The notes below the pieces were generated by a model. The model worked only from the letters and a program-made list of their open reading frames with translations. It made no database searches and was not told the DNA's origin. From Apium graveolens (taxonomy: Eukaryota; Streptophyta; Magnoliopsida; Apiales; Apiaceae): DNA of 64,000 nucleotides. This document shows, piece by piece, positions 11,482 to 22,150 of this stretch. Positions within the stretch are counted from its first letter, which is position 1. Every line of letters starts with the position of its first letter. Position numbers and translations under genes: made by a program. Location: the NCBI RefSeq assembly GCF_009905375.1, contig NC_133649.1:229814102-229878101 (forward strand). The letters are read 5' to 3'.

Positions 11482-12042
11482 ATGGCACCAGTTGTGAAGA
11501 TAATATCTCAGACAGAGTTTGTTTATGAGAAGAACAATTTCGTTGCTCTGGTGGACAAGAGTGTTGCTCATAAAGACTATCATGATAGAGTTCATTAGCA
11601 ACTGCAAACTCTAGTATTCCATGCTCGAAGCACCAGCCATCTATTGTGAAGTGGTAGAAGAGATTTAGACCTCTATTGTCTTTGACTCCAAAGACATGAC
11701 CATTGCCTTTACTCCCAAAGGTAATAATTACTGTATCAATTCTGATAAGGTCCAATCATGTTGTAAATTGCCAGAAAATAACACAGTAACTCCACACACT
11801 GACACTGATATTATAAATATGCTTAAGTCCAGAGGTTATACTTTAGACACTGCTAATCTAGGTAGCATTAAATGAAAAAGACTTAGGAAAGAATGGAGTT
11901 ACTTATGTGATGCTTTTATCAAAGTTTTCTCTAGTAAATTAGCAATTTTGATGCTATTACTTCTGCTCTAATCAACATGTTTTACATTCCCTTGTCTGAT
12001 AAGTATTATGATTTTAGCAACTATGTTATGCTAGAGATAAGG
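11482..12042 (+). pseudogene. E2 extra 3' ORF (env-position ORF), disrupted and truncated
   Basis: ATG at 11482 opens a frame starting MAPVVKIISQTEFVYEKNNF that runs to a TAG at about 11597. Coding resemblance continues in other frames (CKLPENNTVTP at about 11765; TDTDIINMLKSRGYTLDT and LRKEWSYLCDAFIKVF up to about 11930; DKYYDFSNYVMLEI near 12010). This type of long ORF between pol and the 3' LTR occurs in SIRE-like copia elements and is often called env-like because of its position. I see no signal peptide or membrane segment here, so I do not claim an envelope function. E3 inserts after 12042 and removes the rest. Confidence 0.6.
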
Positions 12043-12799
12043 TGTTATGAATAAAAACTTTGGATATATTTAATGCTAGGGTTCGTGAGCTTCAAGGCTC
12101 GATTTGACTGCTCTTCTGTTTTGTGACTCAATCTGCCTTAACAAGATGCCTACGTACCTTGTTGTTCGCCAAGGATCAAGTAAAAATTGTAGTTATGATT
12201 TGTGGGGTGAGACCCTTTGTATAGATGTTGGGAGTCCTTAAATTGGACTAGAGTTAGGAGACTTGGTAGACAAGTCTCAGAATTAGAATGGACCTTGGAG
12301 TCCTAGGAAGTAGGAAACTGATTCCTAATCCTATGAGATTTTTTGGAAGCCAATCTCCAAGAAATTGTGTTCTTATTTGGACTTTACTGATCAGCTGATT
12401 TATCCCCTATTAATTAATTATGAAATTAATTAATATTCAGGGTTATTGGGCTTTCTTTGTTCCATCGGGCTTGATTAATGTGTTAACCTTCTTGGTTTGA
12501 ATGTCATACATACGGCCTTGTTTAATAGGCTTTGCAGTCCTAGGTGTAATTAATGCAATATTAATGACGTAATCAGGGTTTATTTTATTCACTATCATTT
12601 GCCCCTAACTTCTGGGAAATCGTAAAAGATTTCGCAGAAGTTAAGTTTATTTATTCCCTTACAGGGTATCATTTTTGCGCAAAGTGTGGAGCGGCCTACA
12701 AATTTACAATGATTTGCCTTGTACGTGGTTTCAGGGTTATTTTGGAACCTCCCTATTACTTTTATTACCTTATTCCTATCATTTAAAAATTTTATGGCA

Positions 12800-12925
12800 T
12801 TTTTCTTTCATTTCCAGGAATTTTTCCTTAATTTCTGGGATTTTTCTCTATTTTTGAGGAATTTTCCTTAATTTCTGGGATTTTTCTCTATTTTCAGGAA
12901 TTTATTCTTAATTTCCAGAATTTTT
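12800..12925. repeat. Short AT-rich tandem repeat in E3 LTR
   Basis: Three copies of a unit of roughly 42-45 bp based on GGAATTTTTCCTTAATTTCTGG precede the 105-bp array. Copies differ by small changes. Confidence 0.55.
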
Positions 12926-13458
12926 CGACCAGGATCCTAGTCGTTTGGACAACCTGGATCCTAGTTGAAATTCTGGCCAGCTCCTGGGGCCTGGTTGAAT
13001 ACAAATTACCAGGATCTACAACCAGGAATTTGACCTGGATCCTAGTCTTTTGAACGACCTGGATTCTGGTTGAATTTTTGGTCATTCCTGGGCTCCTGTT
13101 CGAAATCAAACGACCAGGATTCACGACTAGTAATTCGACCTGGATCCTAGTCGTTTGAACGGCCCGGATTCTGGTCGAATTTTTGGTCATTCATGGGCTC
13201 CTGTTCGAAATCAAACGACCAGGATTCACGATAAGGAATTCGACCTAGATCCTAGTCATTTAGACAACCTGGATTCTGGTCAAATTTTTGGCCATTTATT
13301 GGCTTATGTTCGAACTCAAACGACCAGGATTCACGACCAGGATTTCGACCTGGATCCTAGTCTTTTAGACGACCTGGATTCTGGTTGAATTTTTGGCCAT
13401 CTCTTGGCTTCTGTTCGAACTCAAACTACCAGGATTTCGACCTGGATCCTAGTCGTTT
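12926..13458. repeat. 105-bp tandem repeat array in E3 LTR
   Basis: Units start at 12926, 13031, 13136, 13241 and 13346, exactly 105 bp apart, with a partial sixth at 13438 after a unit shortened by 13 bp. Each unit has GACCTGGATCCTAGTCGTTTG near its start and AAACGACCAGGAT near its end, which are imperfect reverse complements, so each unit can form a stem of about 14 bp. Because 105 is divisible by 3, chance open frames run through the array on both strands; these are not genes. Confidence 0.9.
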
Positions 13459-13471
13459 GGGCCTTAATTTT

Positions 13472-13611
13472 TCCAAATTCTATTTGGATTTGGGCCTTGA
13501 ATTGGGCGTTTACTTTTCCAAATCCTTTTTGGATTTGGGCCTTCAATTTTCCAAATCTTTTTGGATTTGGGCCTTAAGTTGGGCCTTTACTTTTCCAAAT
13601 CCTATTTGGAT
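13472..13611. repeat. Four TCCAAAT/ATTTGGA hairpins in E3 LTR
   Basis: Four copies of TTCCAAAT...TTTGGATTTGGGCC, each with inverted arms TCCAAA/TTTGGA around a 2-6 base loop, spaced 35-60 bp apart. Confidence 0.7.
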
Positions 13612-13751
13612 ATATATACTTTTTATATTTATTTTTCCTTAGATTTCTCCAGAATTCTCAAGAGTATTCTGGAATGTTCCAGATCATGGGCTTTTCCTTT
13701 TGGGCTTCTATGTCTATGGGCTTTTTTTCCCTTCATTTTCTCCTTGTAGCC

Positions 13752-13758
13752 TATATAA
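13752..13758 (+). promoter_or_regulatory. TATA box for the E3 antisense gene
   Basis: TATATAA on the plus strand is followed about 30 bases later by a pyrimidine-rich start region (TTCTCACCTCACTTCTC, 13776-13792) and a 5' UTR-like stretch. GTGAGGTGAG/CTCACCTCAC forms an inverted repeat right downstream. It is placed to drive 14039-16116, opposite to gag-pol. Prediction only. Confidence 0.6.
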
Positions 13759-13899
13759 GTAAGTGAGGTGAGTCATTCTCACCTCACTTCTCATTTCTTG
13801 TTCTTTGAATTCTCTTTTTCTCCCTCTAAAAAAGCCTAGGTCTTTTTCAGAGTTTTCAAAGCCTTCCTCTGCTTTTCTTCCGGTTCTTCAAACTCCCAA

Positions 13900-14038
13900 G
13901 TATTATTTCTTGTATTTTTTATTTTTCCCAAACTTGCATTTTAATTTTGTGTTTTGCTTAAATTTTCTGCATATTTTTGTTTTCTACACTTCATATGCCT
14001 AGATTTATGCCTGAATCTGCTTCTTTTGCACTTTTTAG
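13900..14038 (+). other. Predicted 5' UTR intron of E3 antisense gene
   Basis: A donor-like GTATTATTTC at 13900 and a T-rich tract ending CACTTTTTAG at 14038 directly precede the ATG. The stretch is T-rich like plant introns. Predicted by eye only. Confidence 0.45.
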
Positions 14039-16116
14039 ATGGCAGATAAGAGAATAACTCACTTGGCCAAAATGAATGTGGCCAAGAAGTCAAGCGAGTT
14101 TCCTATTCAATCGAGGTATTCCTCCTTGATCGATATGATCAACACCCATGGGGACGAGTACCCTTTTGATGTTTACTTGGACGTATTTGATCATATCAGT
14201 ACGTTCCAAGATGCGAAGGAGTTGGAGAAGCTAACCAACATTTTCAAGATCCAAAATCCCTACAAGTTGGTTTTTTCAAGCGCCGCGGACAGGGCTTGCC
14301 ACTGGAAAAAAAGATGCTCTATGTGTCTACAGGGACACACTCAGGGCTGGAATCAGGTTCCCGTTTCACCCTTTTATTCCTCTTGTTTTAGCAGATATCG
14401 GGATCAACCCTTGTCAACTCCCTCCGAATGCGTGGAGATTGATACTTTGCTTTTTATCACAATGTGCTAAGCACAATGTGGACCCAATAGTCGCTGTGTT
14501 TAGAAAGATCTTTCAGTTTAAAAATAGCCCTGATAAGAACCCAGGAAGGATTAGTCTGAATCAACGCCCCACAATCCCCCATATAGTAAATGGGAAGTCC
14601 ATCCCTGATAACAATATGGGGTAGAAAAAGGAGTTTTTGTATTTGGTTTGGGAAGGTGGCGACTGGGGAACACTCTTCCGTTCGTCTTTCGGGCAAGTGG
14701 TAGATGGAAGCCCCAATGGCATTATGTTGTCTAAAGAAGAGACAACAGCTTTTAATCTTCTTACCCAGGATAACGGGACATCCCACTCATGGGACCTCAT
14801 CAAGGAGACGGTTTTAGTCGAGCGCGGCCTTTCTTTCGTCTCTATGAAAAGTAATTTTCAACCTTTATCTCTTTATCTCTTTTTGCATTTTTAGCTTGGT
14901 TCTTTTCTGGTTTCAACTAATTTTTATCCTTTTATGTAGTGGCTGAAAAGATCGCAGAGGCGATCAAGCTCAAGGACTTAACAAACATGAGGGTGAAGAG
15001 GGCTGGGAAAGTCTTCAAGGACCCATGCCTGGGTGATCGTTTCCCTAAATTTCTTCTTCAGATGAGAGAAGGGGATGAGGAAGGGCCTAGCCAACCCCTG
15101 CACACAAAACAGCAGCCAGGGGCCTTCTTCCAACCAGTATGAGGAATCCGGGGAAAAGACACAATTATCGGAAATATGAAGCATGCCAAATAATGGTCGC
15201 TTCAGTCTTTTTCCCTGGTAGACTACCAGGATTTTGTCCTTCAATAGGACTTGGAAGCCAACGAGCTACTTGCCGCTCAGGCTATGGCGACGGTAACTTA
15301 TTTTCCTTTTCATTTTTATTTCATTCATTTTCTTAGCAAAAATTTTATTATTTCTTTTCTTTCCTTTTCTTTCAGGCCAACGTCCATTTTCAAGGGGCAC
15401 TCCATCAAGCTAAGGCTTGGAAGGCGGCGTATGACGACACCAACAAGAAGTTTGAGGAGGCCAATGAACAAATCGAGAGCCTCAAGGCCCAACTTGCCTC
15501 CTCAACTTCTGACTTGGAGATTGCTCGGGCCAAAATTGTCATTTTGAACGACCGAAAAGAAATGAATTTTGATGCCTGGAAGGACACTCAGGAATTCAAA
15601 GACTTGATGGGGGAGCATGACGCCCTTACTCACCCCGTGAGCTACAAAGATGGCTGGGATGCCGCGGTTCAGGCCATTCTGGCTGAGTACCCGGAAACAC
15701 TCGAGGCAGAATCCTTCCCCTTCCCTCTCAAGATCCCAAGGCTGGGGGGAGTAACAGATAGGGTCGCGGAGCTTATCCGTGAAGAGGAACAACCAGTTCC
15801 TTCTCTTGATCATGAAGCTTCTTCATCAAAGGCTCCGGTCATGAGCCAAGGTCAGAAAAGAAAAGATCCTGAGTCTAGCTCCGGAAAAGAGAAATCCTCC
15901 TTTGAGGAAGAGGCCGAGCCTAGTGCGAAGAAGGCCAGAGTGGAAGAGTCTCGGAAACCAGCATCTCCAAAGACTTCTGAAGCATCTGAGGATAGTTCTG
16001 AGGAGACATCCGCGAAGACTTCTAAGGAAACTTCCGAGGGGCCAACTCAGGAAACGTCTGAGGAGCCTTCAGATAGTGGCTCCGAGGAGTCTGAGCCTTC
16101 TAAGCCAAGTGCCTAG
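14039..16116 (+). pseudogene. E3 antisense gene (aORF), gypsy-type 'transposon protein' with introns, disrupted
   Basis: ATG at 14039 starts MADKRITHLAKMNVAKKS. After a frameshift in the A-run at 14306-14313 the frame reads HPFIPLVLADIG, NAWRLILCFLSQC and WEGGDWGTLF. This resembles the plant family Pfam calls putative gypsy-type transposon (recalled, not searched). Two GT-AG introns keep frame when removed: 14851-14939 and 15293-15375. The last exon has a coiled-coil-like stretch (about 15240-15600) and a Ser/Glu/Lys-rich tail ending SEPSKPSA at 16116. Defects are the frameshift, a TAG at about 14622 where Trp is likely, and a TGA at about 15140 with unclear frame to 15240. Tat elements such as Grande and Retand are known to carry extra, sometimes antisense, ORFs here. 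Function unknown. Confidence 0.7.
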
Positions 16117-16488
16117 CTTTTGCAGTTCATTTATTTTATAAAGTAATTTTAAAAGTCTGACTTTGTTACCTTTCAGGGTTTTATTTAAGTTATTTCCTTC
16201 GTTTATATGTCTTTTGATAGATTAGCAATTCAAGCCATACTGCTCTAAGAATCATGCATTGAATAAACAAGGCTAAAAAACAGATGAATATGATTTATCT
16301 TTCCACAGTTTGAAATAAATTCAACTTAAGAATATATAGTCTGGTTTTTCGAAACCTTACATAACACTGGTTCAACCCTTAATAGTCAAGAACTAGAACG
16401 TAAATCCTACTAAATTAAGATATAAAATCCTGAGTGAGCAAAGATTCCAGGTGCTTTTGAACCTTGTTACCACTTTAGTAGATACAAG
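16117..16488. other. Spacer between the convergent antisense gene and gag-pol
   Basis: 372 bases with no frame of note. It presumably holds the 3' UTR and poly(A) signals of the antisense gene (TTATTTTATAAAGTAA just after the stop). Confidence 0.5.
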
Positions 16489-17937
16489 CTATAGGTAGTA
16501 AACTTTCAGGTTTTGAGCATGCCAAGTTCGAGGTATTTCTTCTCCATCCATGGTCTCCAACTTGTAAGATCCTCTTCCTTGAACACTCTTAACCTTATAT
16601 GGACCTTCCCAATTTGGGTCTAGCTTTCCTTTCTGCCCTACTCCAGAAGCTTCCACCTTTCTCAGGACCAAATCTCCTTGCTTGAAGAATCTTTCTTTCA
16701 CCCTCAGGTTATAATAAAAAGAGGCTTTTTTCTGATATTCCACTATCTTTGAGTGTGCCTCATCTCGTACTTCATCTATTAAATCCAGGGCTACTCTTTC
16801 CCTTTCCTCATTTTTTTCAGCATTGAAAGCTTGGATCCTGGGAGACGAATATGATATTTCTACTAGCACGACTGCTTCTACTCCGTATGCTAGCATGAAA
16901 GGAGTTGCTCCAGTTGTGACTCTATATGTAGTTCTGTAGGCCCAAAGTGTTGGCAGTATTTCATCCACCCAATCATTTCTGGATTTTTCAATCCACTTAT
17001 TTAACCCATCTAGAATGATCTGATGTGCAACCTCTACCCGCCCATTAGCTTGGGGGTGAGAAACCGAGTTGAATCTCAAGTCAATTTCATTCTCTTCACA
17101 ATACTTTCTGAACTCTTCATTATTGAATTGTGTTCCATTATTGGTGACCAGGATTCGAGGAATTCCATATCTGCACATGATATTTTCCCACAGGAATTGT
17201 GCAACCTGTTTGGTTGTGATCTTGGCTAAAGGTTTAGCTTCGATCCATTTAGTAAAATAATATATAGCTACAATCAGGAACTTTCTTTGTGCAGTGGCCA
17301 TGGGAAAAGGCCCAAGTATAACCATTCCCCACATAGCAAAAGGGATGGGAGAATTGATGGAGGTCAGCATCTCAGGAGGTTGTCGAACAACTGGTACATG
17401 TTTCTGATAATATTCACACTTCTTCACATAATCTTTGGCATCGACCATCATCTCTGGCCAATAAAAGCCTAAACAGGTTATCTTATGTGCCAGTGCTCTG
17501 CCCCCCAAGTGTTGTCCGTAGATACCTTCATGTACTTCTTCAACAGTTAAACGTGCCTCATCAGGTCTGAGACATCTTAAATAAGGAACCACATAAGATC
17601 TTTTGTACAGAATCCCATCAATCAAGAAATATCTCAGTGCTCGAATAGCCAATTTTCGTGCTTCAGTCACATCATTTGGCAGCCTACCAGTTTGAATATG
17701 GGCCTTAATGGGATCTATCCATGATGTCCCCAACCCTCTAGGGGCTATAAGCTTAACATTAATGCTCCATATTTTCAAAACACGGAAGTACACACTTCCT
17801 GAGCTCTTCTCTATCTCTGATGAAGCGAACTTAGATAACGCATCTGCCTTAACATTTTCCTCCCTTGGAATGTGCTCAATATAACATTCATTAAACTGAG
17901 TCATCAAAGCCCTTACTAGGAGAACATACCTAGCCAT
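16489..17937 (-). pseudogene. pol: E3 integrase with end of RNase H
   Basis: A 482-residue open frame with no stop. Residues 1-40 are the end of the second RNase H (REENVKADALSKFAS). Residues 136-177 are the zinc finger (H136, H143, C174), but the last Cys is Tyr177. Catalytic Asp 1 is Val206 (WGMVILGPF; family WGMDILGPF) and Asp 2 is Asn266 (VTNNGTQF; family VSDNGTQF). Glu302 is kept with correct DD35E spacing. The C-terminus (GDLVLRKVEA, GKLDPNWEGPYKV) is normal. Despite the long open frame, the enzyme would be dead. Confidence 0.92.
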
Positions 17938-18375
17938 TATTTCATCTCTTGCCTCAAACTCCCCCTTGACCTAGGATATGACCAGCTTCAAATCCCCACA
18001 GACTTTCAAGTTCTTGACCCTCAATGTTCCCTCCAGGCCAGCTATCAGAGCTTTATACTCAGCTTCATTATTTGTAGTTGGGAAGTCTAACTCCATGGCT
18101 TATTCTATTAAAAAACCATTTGGGCTTTGTAAAACAAGCTATGCTCCGCTCGAATTTTTTTTTGATGCTCCATCAAAATAGAGAACCCAATATTCCTTCT
18201 CCTTGTTTTGTTCTCCTTCGTTATCCTTTTTTCTCTCCAAACCCTGAGGCTCAGTATTTTCTTGCCCCCCCCCCCCGACTTCTTGGTTGGGGATGGTACA
18301 TTCAACCAAAAAGTCAGCCAAAGCTTGGGCTTTTATTGCCGTTTGTGTCTTATATTTTATGTCGAATTCTCCCAA
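17938..18375 (-). pseudogene. pol: E3 second (plant-type) RNase H
   Basis: Reads GEFDIKYKTQTAIKAQALADFLVE, then YWVLYFDGASKKNSSGA, a frame change, and then NGFLIE, MELDFPTTNNEAEYKALIAGL and RVKNLKVCGD (across frames) into the 17937 frame. DGAS, EAEY and the GD pair match RNase H catalytic positions. A second RNase H after the retroviral-type one is typical of Tat/Ogre elements. There is a C12 run at 18265-18276 and several stops. Confidence 0.82.
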
Positions 18376-18392
18376 CTTAATAGACCATTTAA

Positions 18393-18788
18393 TCAGCCTT
18401 CCGCTAGCTTAGGACTGTGAATAATGTTTCTCAAAGGTTGATTCGTTAGCACTTCAATTATATGAGCTTGGAAGTAGGGACGCAACTTCCTTAAGGTCAT
18501 CACCAGGGTTAGATCGAATTTTTCAATAGTCGAATAATTCAACTCAGCTTCGTGCAAGATCATACTGCCATAATATATGGGTTTCTGGACTTTAATTTTC
18601 TCCTTAACCAATATAGCGCTCAAGGCATTCTCTGAAACAGCTAAATATATGTACAAAACCTCATTCAGAGCTAGCTTGGCTAACAACGGGGCTTGAGCCA
18701 TATACTTCTTTAATCCCTCAAATGCTTCCTGACTTTCCTCAGTCCATATGAAATCTTTCACCTTTTTCAAGGATTTGAAGAACGACAA
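18393..18788 (-). pseudogene. pol: E3 first RNase H (tether region)
   Basis: 131 residues starting FFKSLKKVKDFIWTEE, then QEAFEGLKKYMAQAPLL, YLAVSENALSAILV, ILHEAELNYSTIEK and KLRPYFQAH. This is the RT connection/RNase H segment of Ty3/gypsy. It lies directly after RT (18849-19388) in the same order as intact elements, with a frame break near 18800-18850. Confidence 0.85.
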
Positions 18789-18848
18789 GCACTTGCCTCC
18801 AGATTTAGAGATGAATCGTCCAAGAGCCGCAACTCTTCCGATGAGTTT

Positions 18849-19661
18849 CTAAACGTCCTTTATGGAATGTGGTGGTTCCATATCCAGGATCGCTTTTATT
18901 TTATTGGGATTGGCCTCGATTCCTCTCTTGGATACCATCAATCCCAAAAACTTTCTAGATCCTACTCTGAAAGCGTACTTTGCAGGATTTAGCATCATTT
19001 TATGATATCTCAGCACCTCAAAAGCTCCCCTCAAATGGGTTATGTGATCATTCTTTACCAAACTTTTGACTAACATGTCATCGACATACACTTCCATAGT
19101 TTTTCCAGTAAGATCCTTGAAAATCTTATTAACTAACCTTTGATAGGTAACTCCTGCATTCTTGAGTCCAAATGCCATAACAAGATAACAGAAAACACCA
19201 AAGTCAGTGATATATGATACCTTTGGGTTGTCATCCTTATGCATCTTAATCTGATTGTATCCACTGAATCCATCCATAAAACTCAGCATCTCATGACCAG
19301 CAGTAGCATCTATCAATGTATCTATCCTTGGCAACAGGAAACAATCTTTTGGGCATGCATCATTCAGATCAGTAAAATCCACGCACATTCTCCATTTTCC
19401 ATTAGTCTTCTTTTTTATTACAAAGTTTGCTAACCACTCTGGAAATTATATTTCTTCAATAAAACCAGCCTCCAAGAGCTTTTCTACTTCTTGCTTTGAT
19501 TTCCTCCTATCTCTCAGGGGCAAAAAGTCCTTTTTTTTTTTCACAGTCTTCCGATTTGGATCTACGTTCAATTTGTGAGTGATCAGTTCTGGGTCTATGC
19601 CGGGCATATCAGCTAATGACCATGCGAATACATCGTTATTCTCTTGTAAAAATTTTACCAA
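18849..19661 (-). pseudogene. pol: E3 reverse transcriptase
   Basis: 19661-19446 holds the RT approach (VFAWSLADMPGIDPELITHKL, VEKLLEAGFIEEI). 19388-18849 holds the fingers and palm: MCVDFTDLNDACPKD, SFMDGFSGYNQI (first catalytic Asp kept), AFGLKNAGVTYQRLVNKIF and MEVYVDDMLVKS (YVDD box kept). HIRSH-type tether wording is altered to HITHL. A stop near 19448 separates the two pieces. Catalytic residues are intact, so decay here is mild compared with the integrase. Confidence 0.9.
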
Positions 19662-20040
19662 CTTCCCTCTAAGCGGCTCCTCTAGTGACGCTCCAATGAA
19701 AGTTACTTTCTCACGATCCTTGGGAATTAAAGAAATTGGAACTAAGTCTTCTTCCGGCTTCCCTCTTTTCTCATCATTCTCATGGATATCCAGATCTTCA
19801 ATAGGCAGAACCTGCCCCCAACTCCATCAGCCCTAAGAGAGGCCACATAATAACTCCTTGCCATTTTTTGATCTCCTCTCTCTTCTCCAATCCCATTCCT
19901 GGTGGGAAACTTCATCACTGAATGATATGAAGAGGGGACTGCCTTAAAAGCATGTATCCCGTTCTTCTCATGATTGTGTTGTAAGTTGATCCAGCCTCTA
20001 TCACTACAAAGTCCAACATCTGTGTTGCTTATCTTGGTTC
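19662..20040 (-). other. E3 protease-RT linker
   Basis: Degenerate coding linker with no motif I can name. Confidence 0.4.
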
Positions 20041-20430
20041 CTAACCTATAGTCCTCGGCAACTTAATTATCCCTTCCACAGGGCACCCCACTCCAGCAAA
20101 TCCATATATCAGCATATCAGGTGGGGTTAAATGAGAATCATTGTAACCCATCCTTATGAAGGTATCATGAAGCAAAATTTCCACCGAGACACCATTGTCT
20201 ACAAGGACCCTCTTCACTGGGCTGTTCCCTAATATTGGTGTTATGACCAGAGGATCGTCATGTGGAAATTTAACACCCTCCAAATTATAATCATCGAACG
20301 TCATTGTGACTCCTGTCTTAGCCCTCTTTGGGGCTTCCCCGACAATATGCATAACTTCTCTAGTAAAGGATTTTCTCGAGTTTCTGGATGAGCCCGCAGC
20401 AGTTGGTCCTCCAAAAATTGTATTAATCAC
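20041..20430 (-). pseudogene. pol: E3 aspartic protease
   Basis: 129 residues. The catalytic loop reads VKRVLVDNGVSVEILLHDTF, where Tat elements usually have VDNGSS-DIL; the Asp and Gly are kept, one Ser is Val. It is followed by LTPPDMLIYGFAG and VEGIIKLP, also typical. It follows gag and precedes RT on the minus strand. Confidence 0.85.
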
Positions 20431-20499
20431 TAGCCCTCAGGGTCGTGGTCCTCCAAAGATTGCATTCATCACCGGTCCCCTAGGTTGGGGATTTCGCCC

Positions 20500-22150
20500 C
20501 TGATCGTCTTGATCCCTCCTACGATCATCGAAATTCTTTCTTCCATTGTTATTCCTATCTCCTCCATCTCTAGTATACTTGCTCAGCCTTCCTTTTCAAA
20601 TAAGGAACTCTATTTCATCTTTCAATTGCCTACACTCATCAATGTCATGACCTGCATCCTTATGAAACCTGCAATATTTGCTCTTATCCAACTTGATAGG
20701 ATCAGCCTTTAGGGGCTTGGCCAACGAACATCTCTATCTTTCTCAATTTCCATCAAGATCTGACTTCTAGGAGCGTTCAACTTAGCATATTCAGTGAACT
20801 TTTGTTCAGGTCCTCCCTTCTTCGGGGTTGAATCAGTGTTTCGTTCAGTTCTAGTAAATATATTCCAGATCAGTCTTCTGCTTCTTGCCACCAGCAGGCT
20901 CGTTATTCACCACCGTCTTCCTCATGCTTTTTTCCACTTTAATGTACTTTCTGTCCATGTCTTGGAGCTGCAGCATGCTTTCAGGAGGGCGCTTGGCTAA
21001 TGACATCTTGAAGAATTCGTCCCTAGTACCCTGCTGCAGTGCTATCATAGCTACCTTATCATCAAGGTCCGGGACTTTCAAAGCTTCCTTGGTAAAATGG
21101 TTCAGATAGTCTCTCAATGACTCTTTGGCTCCTTGCACAATGCTCATGAGGGATGCTGAAATTTTCTCATGCACTCTCCCACTGATGAATTGCTTAATAA
21201 AAGCTTGACTTAGCTCTCTGAAGGACCCAATAAAATTCAGAGGCAAACGGCTATACCATCTTTGAGCCATTCCCGATAGGGTTTGAGGAAAGGCCCGACA
21301 CTTAATAGCGTCGTTCACGGGTTACAACAACAGTGCATTATAGAATGTCCTGGTGTGATTAGCGGGATCTCCAGTACCATCATAAGCTTTGATGTTGGGT
21401 ATCTTAAACTTTCTTGAGATATGGGCATTCATTATCTCTTCAGTGAATGGTGGAGTTGGATCATCAGGATCTCCTAGGGGCAGAAGATCACTTGGATCAG
21501 CCTTGGGACAACAGTCCTTCTTTTCAGCTGACCATCCAGGGGTATGATTGGAGGAGGACTCGGTGGTAGTGGGGGTCTTGGGGTCAGGTGCGCCTCTAGA
21601 TCACGCTTCATCCTTTGGATCTCAGCCTCGTGACCTAATTCTCTCCTGTAATTCTTGGGGATTCGTCCCTCGGGTGCCCCTTGGACGCTGATTACCATCA
21701 GGCATCGGCTCTTTACCAGCATGCCTCCTTCTTGGAGCCACATCATCATCCGAAGATTCAAAGTCTCTCTCAGTGTAAGGCCCAGAGAATTCTTGATCCT
21801 CCGGAATAGGATCCAAACCGCGTATGTAGGGGCGTCTTCCCTTGCGCTTCACTCCGATTTGCATGTCCACTTTCTCCAACCTCAGGGTATAGGGGCATCC
21901 CATAAGGGGGGTTAGTGGTCACAATAGTGGAATACTCATACCCAACGGGTCGAGAATTCACAGGTGCATGTAGCTGTTGAAATTGGGAATTCGCCCCTTG
22001 AGAAGCCGAGGGATTCATCCCTTGTAGAGCCGGGGGATTTGTTCCTTGTGGCTGAGGCTTGGTTGCCCCTATCGGGGTTCCTCCTTGGGTAGAGGATATA
22101 TTGAACCGTATTTCCAGGATATTGCTTCTAATAATCAATATACTGATCAA
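20500..22150 (-). pseudogene. gag: E3 gag
   Basis: The frame is broken into pieces at 22150-21770, 21903-21622, 21761-21474, 21318-20851 and 20891-20709. The core (21318-20851) has MAQRWYSRLPLNFIGSF, FIKQFISGRV and SLRDYLNHFTKEAL, a clear retrotransposon gag capsid-type domain. Downstream at about 20640-20700 lies [15 protein letters not shown], the knuckle-like motif seen in Tat gag. The N-terminal third is Pro/Gln-rich. The 5' end of the element is lost beyond about 22150. No single frame remains. Confidence 0.82.

Larger units (their letters stand above)
7882..12042 (+). mobile_element. E2: Ty1/copia element with extra 3' ORF, truncated on both sides
   Basis: The copia order integrase, RT, RNase H is clear, followed by a spacer and an extra ORF. 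Protein wording closely parallels E10 (52023-62067), so both belong to the same broad copia group (SIRE/Maximus-like by the long extra 3' ORFs; inference). The left side was cut by insertion of E1 inside the protease-integrase linker. The right side was cut by E3 inside the extra ORF. No LTR of E2 is in the window, and its continuation beyond E3 is not found at 22150. Confidence 0.85.
12043..13740 (-). repeat. E3 3' LTR (outer end firm, inner end approximate)
   Basis: The outer end is set by the abrupt loss of the E2 frame and by TG at 12043. The sequence near it (CTTGTTAAGGCAGATTGAG on the minus strand) resembles U5 of Tat elements. The inner end is placed near the pyrimidine-rich stretch 13726-13745, which reads as a polypurine tract on the minus strand. 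No second LTR copy is present to confirm the limits. Confidence 0.55.
12043..22150 (-). mobile_element. E3: Tat-lineage Ty3/gypsy element with antisense gene, 5' truncated
   Basis: Read on the minus strand, gag, protease, RT, RNase H, a second RNase H and integrase follow from 22150 down to 16489. The second RNase H (DGASKKNS type) is a hallmark of the Tat/Ogre group (established family knowledge). Beyond integrase lies a gene on the opposite (+) strand, then an LTR-like segment starting TGTTATGAATA at 12043. The matching 5' LTR is absent at the right: 22150-23000 does not contain the 105-bp repeats or ends of the left LTR. The copy is therefore truncated near 22150. Confidence 0.82.

Noticed and set aside
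12926..13458. CRISPR-like direct repeats
   Set aside because: Units are contiguous 105-bp tandem copies without spacers, in plant LTR sequence.
12894..13642. Open frames on both strands with repeated peptides
   Set aside because: Created by the 105-bp tandem repeat, a multiple of three. No other coding evidence.
18265..18276. C12 run, with similar C10 runs at 27697-27706 and 53363-53372, as regulatory G-quadruplex-like sites
   Set aside because: Single homopolymers, not spaced G tracts. Two sit in coding remnants and may be slippage or sequencing errors; the frameshift at 27700 could be one.
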